Below are positions 1 through 7,639 of a stretch of DNA of 38,668 nt, piece after piece. Where the stretch lies: contig JAWXAU010000090.1 of NCBI GenBank assembly GCA_034439655.1, positions 1 to 38,668 of the forward strand, given 5' to 3'. The stretch is from Bacteroidota bacterium. Lineage in GTDB: Bacteria; Bacteroidota; Bacteroidia; UKL13-3. How positions within the stretch are numbered: the stretch's first letter is position 1; every line of letters begins with the position of its first letter. A program made the translations under genes and the position numbers. Under the pieces are notes generated by a model. The model was not told the origin of the DNA. It did not search any database and saw nothing but the letters and a program-made list of their open reading frames with translations.

Positions 1-106
1 ACTAAACCTGTAACACGGTCGTTGATTGTTAGCATAGCTCCCTGATGATTTTTTCCAATGATGGTGTCTATTTCCAAATCGCCAAACCGTGTCTTTTCAA
101 CCCGCC
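1..106 (-). mobile_element. IS30-family transposase fragment (partial)
   Basis: Read on the minus strand, this stretch encodes VEKTRFGDLEIDTIIGKNHQ followed by GAMLTINDRVTGL. That matches the start of the DDE catalytic domain of IS30-family transposases (consensus GD.E.DT..GK....A..T..DR). The frame runs off the left edge of the window. Upstream of about position 106 the IS30 similarity stops and palindromic repeats begin, so the N-terminal helix-turn-helix part is not contiguous with this piece. I read it as a fragment of a decayed element; whether the C-terminal half is intact cannot be seen. Confidence 0.75.
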
Positions 107-108
107 AT

Positions 109-268
109 CGCAAGTTTAAGCGAAGCGAAACTTGTGAGTTCAATAGGGTCAGTCTCCGACTGACGAAGCCATGGAATGTGATACCCTTTTTTTAGATATA
201 TAGTGGTGTTTTGTGCTGTGCAAGACAGAGTCTTGCAGTATGAAATCACAAGACAGAGTCTTGCGATG
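109..268. repeat. Cluster of REP-like palindromes
   Basis: There are four short hairpins in a row. CAAGTTT (111-117) pairs with AAACTTG (128-134). GTCAGTC (148-154) pairs with GACTGAC (158-164). CAAGAC/GTCTTG occurs twice, at 221-235 and 249-263. The word CTTGCGATGGC occurs in both orientations, at about 104-114 (minus) and 260-270 (plus), at the outer edges of the cluster. This looks like a REP-type intergenic array that replaces the missing part of the IS30 gene. No coding potential was seen. Confidence 0.6.
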
Positions 269-321
269 GCTTACTAAATATTTTGGATTATTCAAAAAAT
301 ATAAAATTTAAAATATTCTTT

Positions 322-420
322 GGGCGTGTGCCGAAGCGGCACCGGGCTATTCGCTGCAATCTTTTTTTGCTCGCCCACAGCCAAACACAAAAAAAGGATT
401 TCCGCTACTATCCCTCACGC
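322..420. repeat. GGGCGTG...CTCACGC intergenic repeat
   Basis: This is a GC-richer block inside AT-rich DNA. It starts GGGCGTGTGCCG, contains CGGGCTAT and AAAAAGGATTTCCGCTACTA, and ends CCCTCACGC. From memory, this wording matches a dispersed repeat common downstream of genes in Bacteroidota genomes; this could not be verified here. It lies just past the 3' end of the minus-strand gene at 473. The short open frame across it is not convincing as a protein. Confidence 0.5.
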
Positions 421-472
421 GGCTAAGGCGTCCTACGTCACAATGAATTCAAAATGTAATTCTATAAATTTG

Positions 473-2017
473 CTACTCCACAACAACTTTTTGAGAAACA
501 TTTCCCACAAGTATTATATATAATCCTTTTGGTAAATGCTCTACATTTATACTATATAACTTCTCTCCGTTCGTAACAGTATTAAATACTTTTTTACCGA
601 GCATATCATATAATGTTATATTTATTTTTTGGGGCGGCAATCCATTTATATATAATAAAGCATTAGTAGGGTTGGGAAATATATGATATACATTTTTTAT
701 TTTCTCAACATCTGATGAACCTTCCCAGATAGACGTTTTATTATATAAATAAATAGTATCAGTTCCACCATCTATGGATAAAGTATCTCCCTTTTTTATA
801 TTGGGTAAATACTCCATTGGTTTAGCTCCTTCATCAAAAGGTATACGTTTTAAATCGCTATCAAATTTCATTAATACTAAAGGGGTAAACCCAAAAGGAT
901 TTAATCTTAAAGATACTAAACTTGTATTATTAGATGTTTTTAAAATGCACGGGTCGTAATTATTCAAATTGCTATCCCAAATCCATTCATTATATACCTT
1001 GCCACTTAGTGATGCTTTTCTGAGCATAAATTTCCAATCCCAATTTGCATAAGGTGGTTTTGAAAATTCGCCTACCTCAATATTGATGCTATCATTGTAC
1101 TGATAACCATTATCTATCTCTTTAAAACTATCCTTTGAACAAGTTGGTATAAAAGATACAATATGCCCATTAGTATCTAATTCAATAATATGCTGATTGT
1201 TACCAAACCCATTGGTGTTTTTTTTAACATTGGCATTAAAATATATATTACCTGTTGTGGTGCTGTATACATTGAAACCAAATATCCCATTAGTTTCATC
1301 ATAATATACCGGATGTTTCCATTTCGATTCCAGATTGTCTAATCTAAGATAGCGAATCACAGGAGCACTCTCCTCAAAAACACTGTCAATAGGCTCCCAA
1401 TGTGTACCAGATAAAATAAGTGCGTTCCATTCACGTTTGATATGAATAAAATCATAAGTTTCTTTAAAGGTACTGTAGTTGGTCGTACTCCCATTACTAT
1501 CCAACTGCATGATAAAAGAAAAATTTTTACCTTGATAATCTTCATCCACATTTCCAGTAGCAAAGAAAGTATTGCTAACAGTATCATATACTATTTCTTC
1601 AAACCTAAAGTACCCGCCTTTCCCTCTATAGTATTTCAAAGATAACTTGTTCCCATTTATGTCCAATTTTAATAAAAAACCTATTATGGTATTTACGTCA
1701 TGTATTCCCATTGTACCAAATACATAAATATTACCTAGTTTGTCTTTATGAATATGCGATATTTTTATTGAAGAAGAGTCTTTGAAACCAGAGCGGTAAA
1801 TATGTTTAAACGCAGCAATATTGCCATTGGTATCAATAGTAGAAATAGCAGCATCGGTTACTTGCAAATTTAGCCCAATCATAAATATACTGTCGTTAAT
1901 TTGAATAGGCTTTGCAAAATAATTAATATACTGCCCATATATTTTGGTACAGCTTTGTCCAAACAAGCCTTGGATAATGCTTTGGAATATAACAATACAA
2001 AGTATATGCTTTTTCAT
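473..2017 (-). CDS. T9SS type A sorting-domain protein
   Basis: A 514-residue secreted protein of unknown function. Residues 1-20 form a signal peptide ending near GLFGQ. The middle consists of repeated beta-strand segments such as IGFLLKLDINGN, LDTNGHIVSF and LMKFDSDL, spaced like a beta-propeller or delta-60-repeat protein. The last ~70 residues are a T9SS type A sorting domain (IFPNPTN ... LYDMLGKKVF ... LPKGLYIILV), which would direct export through the Por system and anchoring at the cell surface. It starts 4 bp after the stop of the beta-helix gene at 2022, so the two are probably co-transcribed. The substrate cannot be predicted. Confidence 0.85.
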   Translation of the reverse strand: MKKHILCIVIFQSIIQGLFGQSCTKIYGQYINYFAKPIQINDSIFMIGLNLQVTDAAISTIDTNGNIAAFKHIYRSGFKDSSSIKISHIHKDKLGNIYVFGTMGIHDVNTIIGFLLKLDINGNKLSLKYYRGKGGYFRFEEIVYDTVSNTFFATGNVDEDYQGKNFSFIMQLDSNGSTTNYSTFKETYDFIHIKREWNALILSGTHWEPIDSVFEESAPVIRYLRLDNLESKWKHPVYYDETNGIFGFNVYSTTTGNIYFNANVKKNTNGFGNNQHIIELDTNGHIVSFIPTCSKDSFKEIDNGYQYNDSINIEVGEFSKPPYANWDWKFMLRKASLSGKVYNEWIWDSNLNNYDPCILKTSNNTSLVSLRLNPFGFTPLVLMKFDSDLKRIPFDEGAKPMEYLPNIKKGDTLSIDGGTDTIYLYNKTSIWEGSSDVEKIKNVYHIFPNPTNALLYINGLPPQKINITLYDMLGKKVFNTVTNGEKLYSINVEHLPKGLYIILVGNVSQKVVVE

Positions 2018-2021
2018 ATAC

Positions 2022-4280
2022 TTATTGCTTGTATATTAACAATACAGAGGTAGCAACATTGCTGCAATAAATTACAGCATAGTAATATCCACTAGTAAGT
2101 GAACTAAGGTTGGGAGTTATGGTTAAAGAATTATTTGCATCAATAGTATAATTTTGCGTAAATTTATCTTGCATGAATAAGTCGACTACTTTAAATGTGA
2201 TGCTAGCTTGGCTTGCATCTGCATTTCCTAAACTAAAAGCTATTGCACTGCTAAAGGGGTTAGGGGCAGCAGTAATGGAAGTATTACAAGGAAGCGAATA
2301 AGAACTCGTATCATCTCCCATAAGGGAATCCAATTCATGTGGGTATAATTTATGGGCAAGTGCACCACTATCTTTTTGAGCAAAATCTATAATGAGCCCT
2401 CGGGCTGTAGCACTTCCCCATGTATGCCCAGCGGCTATCGGTATTAAGGTAGAATAATGTTGTAAAAACCATATACTATCATAATTTTGTATAGCATAGT
2501 CTTTCCAAAAACCATATACTGTAGCTAACTCACCTTGTCCTTCAACGGCTGGGTTTTGATTTTGTAATGCAGCAATCATCACTACGGCATCGCTGTATTT
2601 TGCTTGCTTAATAAGTATGGGAATAAGTTTACTAATAGACCATGGTTTGTTGATATTAGTCAAAAATATTTTTAAACTATCAGGCCATATATGTGTAGTA
2701 TCAGTATCATGTGTTATTTGGTAATCATAATAATGAGCCAACTGATATTGTAAAGACTGCAATTCTATTTTTGCAGAAAAATATATACTACTATCGTCTG
2801 TATTTTGTAATGAACTCGAATCAGGCATATTGCTCGATACCGAATCAAGATTATGCCGAACTGTTGCACCATCAGGAAGGATCGCAGGTGGCTCCGGTTT
2901 TACCCATCCTGAATAGCATGAGCAATTGGAACTACCATTATTCTGTTTCAAGGTTACTTTAGCTGTTGAATGGCCAGGGTATTCTCTATTACCATTTTGT
3001 TGCAGATTATTATGATAATATATAAAGTTTCTTACTTGATTATTTATATGGCAATTTTGATTTGGGAAACTTGTATTGAACCAATTCATGGCTGCAGTAT
3101 TGGGTGTGCCTTGGTTTGGAACACCATCAGTATTCACATTTGTACCCGTAATAAATACATCATTTACAGTATGATTGTCAAAGCGATTACAGCCAAAAGT
3201 ACAAGAAGAGTTGCTACGGTCGTATTCAAGACCTCGATCAAAGTTTAAAAAATAATTATTATATGTTCTTCCAGTAATGGTATTTGTGCCGTCTATTAAG
3301 CAACCAATAATTGGATTGTTCCCGAGTCTGCTGCTATGAATACGATTGGATGAAACATCATGTTTTGTGCCTTGTAGCCAAATACATTGCGAATTTGCTG
3401 TTAACTTGTTCATATACATTTCATTGCCAAATATACTCACCTCCCCACCGGTTGCTCGAATACAATATCTTGAGGGATTCCACATATCATTAGTAGCAAT
3501 ATCTACATAAGGACAATTACTTAGTGTTATTGATTGGTTGAGGAAACTAAAAAAATTTTGGTATACATAGAATATAGCATTAGTTCCAGAAATTCCTGTA
3601 GAACTAAAATTGGCGATTCCATTAAATGCAGGTTTAATAGGTACCTGAAAATAATTGAATAAAAAAGGAAAGAAAAAATTATTACTTGAGTTAATTTGTA
3701 GTAAAGTAGCATTGGTGAAGGTTGCAGGGACATTTGTTAATGCTGGGTCAATATAAAAAGCAGTATTACGGATGATACTATACTGAGAACCGGCATAAGC
3801 TCCAAAAAAAATATTTCGGCCAAAATTGTCCTTAAATAGAATTTTGTTTGTAGTCCCTCCAACATAATTAGTCTCGCCCACTGAGATTATTAGGCCTCCC
3901 GCTTGCACATTTACACCATTTGTCCCCATGTGCGATAGTTTTGGAAATTTTGCGTTATTTTCGGTTCTTTCCTTTTCTAGGATTAACAAACCTTGATTAA
4001 AGACAGATGTATATTGTGAGCGATCAGGTCTCAATGCGTCATCAGATGATATTTCATTTGGGCTTTTTCTAACATTTGGGACCCATTTATTTAGGTTTAT
4101 ATCATATACAATATCGTTCCAAGCTTCCTTTTGTTTTAGTGTCGAATTTCCCTGCACCACTATTCCAGCCCATGCCAAATTTGTACTATTAAGGCCATTA
4201 TCATCTTTGTGTGTAATTGTTGTGCCCCGTAATACTAGCACCGCACCTATTCCTACAGTTATTTTGCAATTTGTTGCCAT
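2022..4280 (-). CDS. Beta-helix T9SS protein, main part (frameshifted from its signal peptide)
   Basis: A 752-residue frame with right-handed parallel beta-helix character from about residue 130 to 420 (ISIFGNEMYMN, NNYFLNFDRGLEYDRSN and similar rungs). A Pro/Ser-rich linker and an alpha-helical section follow, then a T9SS-like C-terminus (PNPFSSAIAFSLGN ... LTSGYYYAVIY). It lacks a signal peptide. The frame is open upstream of its ATG back to about 4313 and reads VIFNAVTIKMATNCKITV, a natural beta-helix continuation of the fragment at 4283-4501. One missing base, most simply in the A-run at 4300-4303 (T-run on the coding strand), would join them into one secreted protein of about 830 residues. 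This is either a real pseudogene or a homopolymer error. Confidence 0.75.
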   Translation of the reverse strand: MATNCKITVGIGAVLVLRGTTITHKDDNGLNSTNLAWAGIVVQGNSTLKQKEAWNDIVYDINLNKWVPNVRKSPNEISSDDALRPDRSQYTSVFNQGLLILEKERTENNAKFPKLSHMGTNGVNVQAGGLIISVGETNYVGGTTNKILFKDNFGRNIFFGAYAGSQYSIIRNTAFYIDPALTNVPATFTNATLLQINSSNNFFFPFLFNYFQVPIKPAFNGIANFSSTGISGTNAIFYVYQNFFSFLNQSITLSNCPYVDIATNDMWNPSRYCIRATGGEVSIFGNEMYMNKLTANSQCIWLQGTKHDVSSNRIHSSRLGNNPIIGCLIDGTNTITGRTYNNYFLNFDRGLEYDRSNSSCTFGCNRFDNHTVNDVFITGTNVNTDGVPNQGTPNTAAMNWFNTSFPNQNCHINNQVRNFIYYHNNLQQNGNREYPGHSTAKVTLKQNNGSSNCSCYSGWVKPEPPAILPDGATVRHNLDSVSSNMPDSSSLQNTDDSSIYFSAKIELQSLQYQLAHYYDYQITHDTDTTHIWPDSLKIFLTNINKPWSISKLIPILIKQAKYSDAVVMIAALQNQNPAVEGQGELATVYGFWKDYAIQNYDSIWFLQHYSTLIPIAAGHTWGSATARGLIIDFAQKDSGALAHKLYPHELDSLMGDDTSSYSLPCNTSITAAPNPFSSAIAFSLGNADASQASITFKVVDLFMQDKFTQNYTIDANNSLTITPNLSSLTSGYYYAVIYCSNVATSVLLIYKQ

Positions 4281-4282
4281 TT

Positions 4283-4501
4283 TTATCGTGACTGCATTGA
4301 AAATAACTCTGCATAATTATTTATGACCACATTACTATTGTATGTGGTGTTTATACTTATAGTTAGCGGTACACTTGGGGTACCTAGATTTTGAGATTTC
4401 ACATGAATAAACAAAAAATTGAAAAGGAGCAATAAGGGAAACTTTTGTACGGTAAGTGCGGCGAAACACCTTAGATTAGTAAGTAATTTTGAATAGAACA
4501 T
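4283..4501 (-). pseudogene. N-terminal signal-peptide fragment of the beta-helix T9SS gene
   Basis: This frame encodes the missing N-terminus of the neighbouring 752-residue protein. It has a hydrophobic export signal (FPLLLLFNFLFIHVKSQ) and then a first beta-strand region (ITISINTTY region, NVVINNYAEL) before a premature stop at 4283-4285. I place the start at the ATG at 4501, not the upstream ATG at 4561, because a convincing promoter (-7 at 4549-4556) lies between the two. The frameshift relative to 2022-4280 falls between a stop in the other frame near 4313 and the stop at 4285. Confidence 0.7.
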
Positions 4502-4548
4502 AGAATTTGATTTTAATTTGTTGAAATTGGATGAATTTAAATAGGAAG

Positions 4549-4580
4549 CAAATATATACACCTAGATTCCAAAAAACAAA
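4549..4580 (-). promoter_or_regulatory. Bacteroidota-type promoter for the T9SS gene pair
   Basis: On the minus strand, TTTG (4580-4577), a 20-bp spacer and TATATTTG (4556-4549) match the Bacteroidota -33 TTTG / -7 TAnnTTTG promoter. The ATG at 4501 follows after a leader of about 40-45 nt. The rest of the 4562-4794 intergenic region holds nothing else recognisable. Confidence 0.6.
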
Positions 4581-4794
4581 CAGATGGTTGCCTAAGGTTT
4601 AAAAATAATTTTCGTATAACTTTTTCGTTTTATTTATTAAGTTTAGCCATATAATTTTCGGTTTAGTTTTATATTAAGTTCGCCTCTCAGTTATTTAGTA
4701 TATTTGAATTTGCTGCGTTCTTAAACTCAATTTATAAATAAACATCAATATATTAAAATAATTTCCAAAACCAAGCGGATACCAATTTATTTTT

Positions 4795-5052
4795 TCATTT
4801 CCCTTTTTTACCTATATATGCTATAACCTCTTCGCACATTTTATTAAGCTCTTTGGTTTTTTCAGAATTGGAAGAAGTTAAATATTTTCTCAATTGGGCA
4901 TCTGTTGCAGGTTTCCCTTTTCCAAAAATTACATCTGCATCTGTTAAGATTGTATCTTTTGTTTTGGTATTTATTTTTACAAAATCAAGTTCCTTGATAA
5001 ATGATATAAAACTCTTTGCCTTGCTGTCTTTAATATTTAGTTCAATAATCAT
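4795..5052 (-). CDS. Small antitoxin-like protein
   Basis: An 85-residue protein starting MIIELNIKDSKAKSFISFIK. I chose the internal ATG at 5052 because the upstream extension is hydrophobic and unlike the rest. The pattern is an N-terminal beta-strand, an amphipathic helix, a second strand (FVKINTK), then a charged helical C-terminus. This resembles the small proteins found as antitoxins beside RelE/ParE toxins in Bacteroidota. No toxin frame flanks it on either side, so it would be an orphan. The family assignment is an inference from layout and composition. Confidence 0.55.
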   Translation of the reverse strand: MIIELNIKDSKAKSFISFIKELDFVKINTKTKDTILTDADVIFGKGKPATDAQLRKYLTSSNSEKTKELNKMCEEVIAYIGKKGK

Positions 5053-5139
5053 TGTACAAATGTAATAATTAAATATTAAACTTAGCAAAATCATATATAC
5101 ATTTTAGTAAACACTTATGCCCCCCATTTTGCACTTCCC

Positions 5140-5147
5140 TATTTTTG
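5140..5147 (+). promoter_or_regulatory. Probable -7 promoter element of the nucleoside transporter gene
   Basis: TATTTTTG matches TAnnTTTG and lies 22 bp before the ATG at 5170. No clear -33 TTTG is visible at the expected distance, so the call rests on the -7 element alone. Confidence 0.4.
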
Positions 5148-5169
5148 TATTATTCTTGCCCTTCAAATT

Positions 5170-6399
5170 ATGACAGGTATTTTAGGCATCATCTTAATTC
5201 TGGGCTTGGCCTTCTTGTTTTCGAACAATAGAAAAGCTATCAACTACCGCTTGGTTATTAGTGGCTTGCTGCTACAAGTGGTATTGGCTGTGCTAGTACT
5301 TAAAGTAGAAGTGGTAACCAATTTCTTTAAATGGATTGGCCACGGAATGGAAAAAATAGAGTCGTTCGGAAGAGAAGGGGGCAAGTTTGTTTTTGGAAAT
5401 GTATTGCCCAATCCACCTGAACTTGCAAAACAATGGGGTGGCGAAAATGCCTTTATATTTTTCTTTAATATTCCTTGTACTATTATATTAGTTTGTGTAA
5501 TAGTTGCTATATTATATCATGTCGGTATTATGCAACGTATTGTTTCTGTACTTGCACGCGGGGTATACTTTATTATGCGTACAAGTGGTTCCGAAAGTTT
5601 GAGTAATGTAGCGAGTGCATTTGTGGGACAAGTAGAAGCACAAGTAATGATTCGTCCTTACTTAGCGGGCATGACTAAAAGTGAATTGCTGGCAAGTATG
5701 AGTGGCAGTTTGGCCTGTATTGCAGGAGGTATTTTAATAGTATATGTGAATATGGGAATACCTGCACAATTTCTGTTGGCGGCAAGCATTATGGCTGCAC
5801 CTGCAGCATTGGTAATATCCAAAATTGTATTTCCTGAAACAGAAGAGAGCGAAACAAAAGGCAGGGTAAAATTGGAAGTAAAAAGTCAATATAATAATTT
5901 GATAGATGCCATTAGCCATGGTGCATCAGATGGAATGAAAATTTCGTTGAATGTAATAGCCATGCTTATAGGTTTTATTGCACTGATTGCTTTCATCAAT
6001 TATTTGCTAGGACTTATATATCCCGGCTTTAGTTTAGAAATGATATTTGGATGGATATTTACACCTTTTGCTTGGGTGATGGGTGTGCCTGCAGATGAGG
6101 TATCTCAAGTTGCAACTTTAATGGGACAAAAACTAAGCATCAACGAATTTTATGCATATAATCAACTCACACATTTGGCCACACCGCTATCGCCCAAAGC
6201 TATGATGATTGCTAGTTTCGCATTATGTGGTTTTGCAAACTTTAGCAGTGTAGGAATGCAGATTGGGGGTATCGGAGAACTTGCCCCGGGTCGCAGGGCA
6301 GACTTGGCGAAGCTTGGAATGAAAGCATTATTTTGTGGTACTTTAGCATCCTATCTTTCTGCAACAATTGCGGGGCTGTTGATGGAGTTGCCGTTTTGA
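5170..6399 (+). CDS. Concentrative nucleoside transporter (NupC/CNT family)
   Basis: A 409-residue inner-membrane nucleoside:cation symporter. It starts with a transmembrane helix (GILGIILILGLAFLFSNNRK) and shows the CNT signature FVGQVEAQVMIRPYLAGMTKSE in the middle, the counterpart of GQTEAPL.IRPYL..MT.SE. Near the C-terminus it has the conserved CGFANFSSVGMQIGGIGELA followed by PGRR. The length fits the bacterial CNT family. The usual TEAPL reads VEAQV, so substrate preference may differ. It stands alone on this strand and is followed by a strong hairpin at 6424. It probably salvages nucleosides from the medium. Confidence 0.93.
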   Translation: MTGILGIILILGLAFLFSNNRKAINYRLVISGLLLQVVLAVLVLKVEVVTNFFKWIGHGMEKIESFGREGGKFVFGNVLPNPPELAKQWGGENAFIFFFNIPCTIILVCVIVAILYHVGIMQRIVSVLARGVYFIMRTSGSESLSNVASAFVGQVEAQVMIRPYLAGMTKSELLASMSGSLACIAGGILIVYVNMGIPAQFLLAASIMAAPAALVISKIVFPETEESETKGRVKLEVKSQYNNLIDAISHGASDGMKISLNVIAMLIGFIALIAFINYLLGLIYPGFSLEMIFGWIFTPFAWVMGVPADEVSQVATLMGQKLSINEFYAYNQLTHLATPLSPKAMMIASFALCGFANFSSVGMQIGGIGELAPGRRADLAKLGMKALFCGTLASYLSATIAGLLMELPF

Positions 6400-6423
6400 T
6401 GTGGTGTCGGGTGAAAGATAGCC

Positions 6424-6455
6424 GTCATGCTGTTCGCTGCGGCGAACAGCATGAC
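6424..6455. terminator. 14-bp perfect hairpin after the CNT transporter
   Basis: GTCATGCTGTTCGC (6424-6437) pairs perfectly with GCGAACAGCATGAC (6442-6455) across a 4-nt loop, 24 bp past the transporter stop. It sits between convergent genes and could terminate both. No U-tract follows, and the wording resembles dispersed GTCAT-type repeats, so it may be a repeat used as a terminator. Confidence 0.6.
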
Positions 6456-6486
6456 GCTGACGCCTAATTTCGCTGACCACGATGTA

Positions 6487-6618
6487 TTACAACTTATCTA
6501 TAGCTTTACTTTTTTTGCTCCAACCATAACCTATCGTCATCATAAAATACAATGCGGTAAAATCCTTTTTTGCAACAGTTGATTTTGCGAAGCCTGGTAA
6601 GTAACCAAATTCAATTCT
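6487..6618 (-). other. In-frame continuation of the barrel protein beyond a TAG codon
   Basis: After the TAG at 6619-6621 the same frame stays open for 43 more codons to TAA at 6487-6489. It reads RIEFGYLPGFAKSTVAKKDF, then TALYFMMTIGYGWSKKS. The aromatic, alternating pattern is that of closing outer-membrane beta-strands. The TAG is therefore probably a nonsense mutation (or read-through site) in a protein of about 312 residues. Confidence 0.7.
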
Positions 6619-7425
6619 CTATATAGATCCTTTGGCGAATACATCGCCTCTATTGGTCATACCAAAACGCCAACCTGTTTTGCGTAATTCGTCAGCATTA
6701 AATCTATAATATGTTTTGGTGGTTTTTGGCCTAAATGTACTATCACCCATAGGGCCTTTATTGCCCATTCCAATTAATATATCATAATATATAGTGAGCC
6801 AATTTGAGCTTACACAAGTGCCATGTTTATTCGAATGTACTTCTGCATAAAAATTACGGGTAAGTGCTCCACCTAGTTGCAATACTTTTATATTATTATA
6901 TTCTTTCATCGTTTGAAAATTCAAACCTATTCGAGGTTGTAATACATGGCGATAGGTTACAGGGAAGGCATCTTCCGATTTTTCATTCACCATGGCCACG
7001 CCATCATAATGCGATTTAAGTGTAAAATGACGGCGGCCTTTATATTTAAAAGTAAGCAAATTATAACCGCAACCAATTTCAAAATTTGAATATCCAAAGG
7101 GTATATATTTATCACTATATTTTTGATTGATGCCAGCAAAAATTTTGGTTTTGTTGACCAAGCCACTCAAATAAGAATTTTCAAAATAAACTCTGGGAGA
7201 AAGTTTCAGTTTCCTCAGCTCAGTATCTATTCTCGACCCTGCCGCTAAAGCAGTAGAATTATTGCTCGTATTTTCGTAATTGCCTACCTTGAAATTGAGA
7301 TACTCAAACGCTATATGCGTGTTGCGGTATGAATTGGGCTCGTCAGATTTTGCAGTAACAACGGGCTGAGCAATTGAGATGGACACTAATAAAAGTGAGC
7401 AAATGAATAGTATATATTTTTTCAT
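6619..7425 (-). CDS. Outer-membrane beta-barrel-like protein, truncated by in-frame TAG
   Basis: 268 residues before the stop. The protein has a clean signal peptide (MKKYILFICSLLLVSISIAQ) and a series of alternating polar/aromatic strands typical of porin-like or OmpW-like barrels (FEIGCGYNLLTFKYKGRRHF, NFYAEVHSN, TIYYDILIGMGNKGP). The function is unknown. Translation ends at TAG 6619-6621, but the frame continues for 43 residues with matching barrel character, including what look like the final strands. Loss of the last strands normally prevents BAM-dependent assembly, so the product is probably non-functional unless the stop is suppressed or is an error. Confidence 0.75.
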   Translation of the reverse strand: MKKYILFICSLLLVSISIAQPVVTAKSDEPNSYRNTHIAFEYLNFKVGNYENTSNNSTALAAGSRIDTELRKLKLSPRVYFENSYLSGLVNKTKIFAGINQKYSDKYIPFGYSNFEIGCGYNLLTFKYKGRRHFTLKSHYDGVAMVNEKSEDAFPVTYRHVLQPRIGLNFQTMKEYNNIKVLQLGGALTRNFYAEVHSNKHGTCVSSNWLTIYYDILIGMGNKGPMGDSTFRPKTTKTYYRFNADELRKTGWRFGMTNRGDVFAKGSI

Positions 7426-7503
7426 GAAACAATAATTATGTTGTAAAAATAGGAACTTTGGTTTAGATAATTCTATACCCTTATCACGGTAATTTCTGGT
7501 TGT

Positions 7504-7630
7504 ATTGCTAACGCGTGATTATACCCTCGCTGGCTTTCAGCCACCTCCCCTCCCGAATAAGACTGGGGATGGGAGGATTGCTGACGTCGGATTACGCTAA
7601 CGGCCGCTGTCGTTTGATTACGCTGACCCC
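7504..7630. repeat. Intergenic GC-rich repeat block
   Basis: No gene was seen between 7426 and 7639. The block holds an imperfect hairpin CCTCCCCTCCC / GGGGATGGGAGG (about 7544-7576) and two near-copies of GATTACGCTRAC (7590-7601 and 7616-7627). A related CGCTGAC word occurs at 6455-6477. It looks like dispersed-repeat debris that could also terminate the upstream transcript. Confidence 0.4.
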
Positions 7631-7639
7631 TGATATAAA

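Noticed and set aside
320-523. 67-codon frame over the GGGCGTG repeat
   Set aside because: The sequence is a non-coding dispersed repeat running into the 3' end of the T9SS gene on the other strand.
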